A stretch of 64,000 bases of DNA from CAVVKW01 sp963749035 (GTDB lineage: Bacteria; Verrucomicrobiota; Verrucomicrobiia; Chthoniobacterales; JAATET01): contig CAVVKW010000003.1 in the NCBI GenBank assembly GCA_963749035.1, forward strand, positions 1-64,000. Direction: 5' to 3'. Below the pieces are notes generated by a model. The model saw only the letters and a program-made list of their open reading frames with translations, was not told the DNA's origin and ran no database searches. A program made the position numbers and the translations under genes. Positions 60,962 through 64,000 of the stretch are shown here, one piece after another (the stretch's first letter is position 1; each line of letters opens with the position of its first letter).

Positions 60962-61405
60962 ATGAACATCGCCGTCATCGCCGATACCCACGACAAACTC
61001 CCCGATAGTGTCCTCACCGACATCGCCACCGCCGACGAGATCTGGCACCTCGGCGACGTCAAAGCCCCCGCCATCATCGCCCGCCTCCGATCGCTCGGTC
61101 CGCCCGTCTCCGTCGTCCACGGCAACCGTGACAACTGTCCGGATTGGCCCGCCGAACTCACTTACGTCCGCGCTGGCCACACGTTTCGCCTCATCCACGA
61201 ACCCCCGAAGAACCGAAGCGACACCAATTTCCTCCTCCACGGCCACACCCACGTCCCGCGCGACGAAACGATCGACGGCGTCCGAATCCTGAATCCCGGC
61301 ACCGTCGGAAAGCCAAACAAAGGTCACGCACCCAGTTACGCGTGGCTCACGATTGAAGAGTCCGGCGTCGACTGGCAGCTCGTGCCGATCGACCCAACCC
61401 GTTGA
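60962..61405 (+). CDS. YfcE/MJ0936-type metallophosphoesterase
   Basis: The 147-residue protein has calcineurin-like motifs VIADTHDKL, WHLGDVKAP, HGNRDN and LHGHTH. Such small enzymes hydrolyse phosphodiesters using two metals; the physiological substrate is unknown. It is divergent from hisC. Confidence 0.92.
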   Translation: MNIAVIADTHDKLPDSVLTDIATADEIWHLGDVKAPAIIARLRSLGPPVSVVHGNRDNCPDWPAELTYVRAGHTFRLIHEPPKNRSDTNFLLHGHTHVPRDETIDGVRILNPGTVGKPNKGHAPSYAWLTIEESGVDWQLVPIDPTR

Positions 61406-61432
61406 CGGATCAGCGCTCCAAAAACCGCCAGA

Positions 61433-62353
61433 CTACGGGCGACCGTAAGCCACAAACTTTCCGTGACGCCGAAACCACAGGAAGGAATTGTAGCCGCCCA
61501 TCTTCAACCCTGGCGTGAAATTGTAAACGTTCACCCCCTTTGAACTCTGGCTGCCCGCCATTTTCATCCGGCCGGACGAGTCGGTTCCGAGGTAGGTCAT
61601 CACGTGGGTGATCGCGGGCTTCCGAACCGGTTTGTAAGTGTTCTCCCAAAAAAGCAAATCGCCGGGTTGCAGCTTCTTGCGAAGGGTCTTTTCGTTCGTC
61701 CCGATTCGCCACAGCTTCCGGCGTTTCCGCAGCCACTCGTATTGACTCGACGCCGTGCGCGGCAACTCGACCCCGCGCACTTCGCGGTGAAGCCAGCGGG
61801 CGGTGTTCGAACAATCCATCACCCACGGACGACTTTCGCCCGGCGGCGTCCAGCGACCGTTGTAGCGCGTGCCGCTGGCCTGAGCGATGGCACGAGCGAA
61901 CGCGGCTCCTCCAACTTCCGGCTTGGCCCCCGGGGCCGCGACGCGCTCCGGGACATTCGCAGGTTCGGTCGAAAGCTCCGGCTTGTCTTCAGGGGGAAGC
62001 GATTCGGGCTCTGGCTCAGGTTCCGCGACTCGGACCGGCGGAGCCACCCGCTCCACCTCGCGCACCTGCACCTCCTCGACCGGGACCGGCGGAGCCACTG
62101 GGATCGCCGCCGCGGGGCGGACGGCGACCGGTTCGGCCGGGCGCGTTTCCAACGGAGCGGGCGGAATGCGGAGCATGACGCCGGGCGGCAGCCTCGCGCT
62201 GGGAAGGTTGTTGGCGGCCTGGATCGTGGCGGCGGGCACCCCGTATCGATCGACGAGGGCAGACATCGTCTCCCCGGGCCGGACCATGTGAGTCCGCGAC
62301 TGCGCCAGGGCGGCGGAGCAGACGGCGAGCAGAACGACGGGAACCCACCTCAT
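61433..62353 (-). CDS. Exported LysM and NlpC/P60-like peptidoglycan hydrolase
   Basis: The 306-residue protein has a signal peptide (residues 1-17), a LysM domain (about 22-65, HMVRPGETMSALVDRYGV), a Pro/Glu/Val-rich linker and a C-terminal NlpC/P60-like domain (about 155-306) with catalytic C181 (MDCSNTARW) and H250 (PAITHVMTYLG). It would cut peptidoglycan peptides. Its start overlaps the metallophosphoesterase stop (ATGA). Confidence 0.83.
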   Translation of the reverse strand: MRWVPVVLLAVCSAALAQSRTHMVRPGETMSALVDRYGVPAATIQAANNLPSARLPPGVMLRIPPAPLETRPAEPVAVRPAAAIPVAPPVPVEEVQVREVERVAPPVRVAEPEPEPESLPPEDKPELSTEPANVPERVAAPGAKPEVGGAAFARAIAQASGTRYNGRWTPPGESRPWVMDCSNTARWLHREVRGVELPRTASSQYEWLRKRRKLWRIGTNEKTLRKKLQPGDLLFWENTYKPVRKPAITHVMTYLGTDSSGRMKMAGSQSSKGVNVYNFTPGLKMGGYNSFLWFRRHGKFVAYGRP

Positions 62354-63303
62354 GACGCGCATCGTAAAACATGAACGGTCACCTCCGGCGGACAATTCAA
62401 TCGCGCGGCAGCCGTGCAACTCCCGGTTCCCGGCGACGTGTAACCCGGCATCCCGTTTCTTTCCCACCGACCGGAGATCAGATCACCCGGCACCGCCGCC
62501 TTCCGCAAAATCGCCTTCCCACCGGGAAAACAAATCTGCCCGCCATGCGTGTGGCCGCTGAGCTGTAGCGCGTAACCCGCCGCGGCGGCTTCACGAAAAC
62601 GTTCGGGAGAATGCGCGAGCAGAATGGCGCATCCGTCGAGTGGGACGCCGTCCCGCGCCCGGGCGTAATCGTGCGTCCGGTAGAAATCGTTGTCGTCGAT
62701 CCCGCAGATCCAGATGCGCTCCTCGCCACGGGTGATGGCGACATTCTCGTTGAGCAGCATCCGCAAGCCGGCGGACTCGAGGGGCGGCACCATCGCAAGC
62801 CGGTCGTGGTTACCGAGGATCCCGAGCGGGTTCGTTCCGTAGTGCGGGATCAACTCTCCGTTCAGCCGCATCGATTCGTCAAAATCGAGCCCGATCTCGT
62901 TGTGGTAATCGCCCGTGACCACCGCCAAATCAAACTCGGCTCTTCCGATGGCCTCACGAACCGATTCGACCAGCCTCGCATCGATGTCGATGTGGAGATC
63001 GGCCACCTGCAACAACCGAAAGCCGTCGAATGCCGGTGGCAACGACTCGAGGTGAACGACGTTTTCCACGACCCGGACGTCGAGGAATTCCTTTTGCGCC
63101 CGACCCCACCACCCGAACGTTCGCAGAAAAGTCGGCACCATCCGCCGGAGCGAGATGTAACGAAATGGGTGATACCAAGCGAGTTGACGAGTCCGCTTCG
63201 ATCGCCAAAGTCGGGTCTCTCGCCGAAGGCGGAGACGGGATTTGCCAGGCCCGAGGCGCGCATCGAAGTCGAGGTCGGGCGTGGATGGCAGCGGGCTTCC
63301 CAT
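62350..63303 (-). CDS. Metallophosphoesterase
   Basis: The 317-residue protein has calcineurin-like motifs VADLHID (DxH), VVTGDYHNE, LGILGNHDRL and LSGHTHGGQICFPGG, close to the YkuE type that may act on phospholipid or sugar phosphates. No membrane segment is obvious. Its stop overlaps the start of the LysM protein. Start at 63303 (ATG) chosen because the core begins soon after. Confidence 0.88.
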   Translation of the reverse strand: MGSPLPSTPDLDFDARLGPGKSRLRLRRETRLWRSKRTRQLAWYHPFRYISLRRMVPTFLRTFGWWGRAQKEFLDVRVVENVVHLESLPPAFDGFRLLQVADLHIDIDARLVESVREAIGRAEFDLAVVTGDYHNEIGLDFDESMRLNGELIPHYGTNPLGILGNHDRLAMVPPLESAGLRMLLNENVAITRGEERIWICGIDDNDFYRTHDYARARDGVPLDGCAILLAHSPERFREAAAAGYALQLSGHTHGGQICFPGGKAILRKAAVPGDLISGRWERNGMPGYTSPGTGSCTAAARLNCPPEVTVHVLRCAS

Positions 63304-63402
63304 TTCGTGGCGGCACGCTAGCACGGCACCGACCCACGCGCGAGGCCCGTCGAAAGATTGCAATTTCGCTTCGCCGATCCCATCGTTTTCCCCCTCCCAG
63401 CC

Positions 63403-64000
63403 GTGACCCCGATCCGATCCGTGTTCCCCACCGTAACCATCCCACCTTCCGTTCCTTCGGGAGTCCTCGCCCTCCTCGCCATCGGCGGGCTGGTCGGCTG
63501 TTCGTCGTCACCGGAGCTCATCGTCGAGGCCGGCAGCCCACCCGCGCTCTTCGAGAGCAAGCCCGTCCAGACCCTCACCGGGAAGGCCTCTTTTTACTGG
63601 GACCCACAGCCGACTGCGAGCGGCGAACGCTTCAATCCAGAGGAGATGACCGCCGCCCACAAGTCCCTTCCGTTCCAAACGAAGGTCCGGGTGACCAACC
63701 TGCGGAACGACAAACAGACGATCGTGCGCATCAACGACCGCGGCCCGTTCATCAAAGGCCGCATCATCGACCTGAGCCGAGCCGCAGCGCAGGAGATCGA
63801 CATGGTGAAGGCTGGGGTCGTCCCGGTGCGAGTCGAGGTGCTCAAACCGATCGCCGTCGTCGACAAACCCAACCTCCGCCTCACCGAGGGTTCGAGAAAA
63901 CGCGGCGAAGCGATGGCCCGGGTAGCCGCCGAGAAGGAAAGGGAAAACGCAGCCGCGAAGCTGACGCCGGGCAACGTCCGTCAGCGGAGCACGGAGACCT
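63403..64000 (+). CDS. rlpA: RlpA-like septal ring lytic transglycosylase lipoprotein, 3' end beyond the window
   Basis: The frame starts at GTG 63403 (or GTG 63421) and stays open to the window end, giving at least 199 residues. The signal has a lipobox LVGC (C33). The RlpA double-psi beta-barrel follows: GKASFYWDPQPTASGERF, TAAHKSLPF, RINDRGPFIKGRIIDLSR with the catalytic region. RlpA cleaves naked glycan strands at the septum. The tail is charged (KRGEAMARVAAEKEREN) and may lead to another domain. Confidence 0.93.
   Translation, partial: MTPIRSVFPTVTIPPSVPSGVLALLAIGGLVGCSSSPELIVEAGSPPALFESKPVQTLTGKASFYWDPQPTASGERFNPEEMTAAHKSLPFQTKVRVTNLRNDKQTIVRINDRGPFIKGRIIDLSRAAAQEIDMVKAGVVPVRVEVLKPIAVVDKPNLRLTEGSRKRGEAMARVAAEKERENAAAKLTPGNVRQRSTET

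Noticed and set aside
1..64000. CRISPR, transposase, prophage or integrase genes
   Set aside because: No direct-repeat array with unique spacers, and no recognisable transposase or integrase product on either strand.

Overview
The window is GC-rich, densely coding chromosomal DNA from a diderm bacterium. No gap between genes exceeds about 300 bases. I saw no prophage, transposase, CRISPR array or rRNA. The gene repertoire points to the Verrucomicrobiota (PVC group): a DUF1800/DUF1501 pair, a GYF-Yip1 protein next to a DUF2752 protein, a Tat-exported ferritin-like protein, polyphosphate glucokinase, a family of intergenic heptamer repeats, and many lineage-specific secreted proteins. Phylum is a reasonable inference; class cannot be settled from this window alone.

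Layout. 1-3.7 kb: the 5' half of tRNA-Arg(CCT), whose 3' half is missing or interrupted, then trmL, proA, acyP, an ABC ATPase and bioD. 3.7-6.7 kb (minus): leuC, a TraB/GumN protein and leuD. 6.8-8.8 kb: a HAD phosphatase, OsmC and a secreted unknown. 8.8-15.3 kb (minus): a cell-shape operon in the order mreB, mreC, mreD-like, PBP2, RNase E/G. 15.4-19.6 kb: leuB, a small lipoprotein, an M15-like peptidase, a HAD phosphatase, and infC with an AUU start that simple ORF calling misses. 19.9-24.7 kb (plus): a secreted unknown, rhodanese, a peptidoglycan-binding protein, TatD, PpgK and a ferritin-like protein ending at a strong terminator. 24.9-29.8 kb: tolB, pal, a DegT aminotransferase, a LON-domain protein and small unknowns. 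30.0-31.6 kb: a catalytically degenerate rhodanese, a NifU-like scaffold and SufT. 31.6-34.6 kb (minus): MFS, glycosyltransferase and lipoprotein genes, translationally coupled.

34.6-43.5 kb: a lipoprotein, S1/P1 nuclease, alpha/beta hydrolase, a glucuronokinase-like GHMP kinase with galU, a beta-CASP nuclease, and DUF1800/DUF1501. 43.5-47.8 kb: Nudix hydrolase, two exported unknowns, purF and purM. 47.9-53.4 kb: DUF2752 and GYF-Yip1, a thioredoxin-fold protein, then coaD, DUF177, rpmF, plsX and fabH. 53.4-59.7 kb: a TonB-dependent receptor facing exbB-exbD-tonB across a Fur-box-like palindrome, a Cys-rich four-helix protein, DUF2062, and a protein joining a TonB/TolA-type SxxxH anchor to an OmpA domain. 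59.8-64 kb: hisC, a YfcE phosphoesterase, a LysM-NlpC/P60-like protein, a second phosphoesterase, and an RlpA-type lipoprotein that runs off the right edge.

The clearest functional themes are envelope energetics and cell-wall growth (Mre/PBP2, TolB/Pal, ExbBD/TonB, OmpA hybrid, RlpA, LysM protein), leucine, proline, histidine and purine biosynthesis, and fatty-acid initiation. No single unmistakably new system is evident. The best leads are the interrupted tRNA-Arg, the SxxxH-OmpA hybrid, the structured intergenic sequence before the Fe-S gene trio, the glucuronokinase-galU pair, and the heptamer repeat family.
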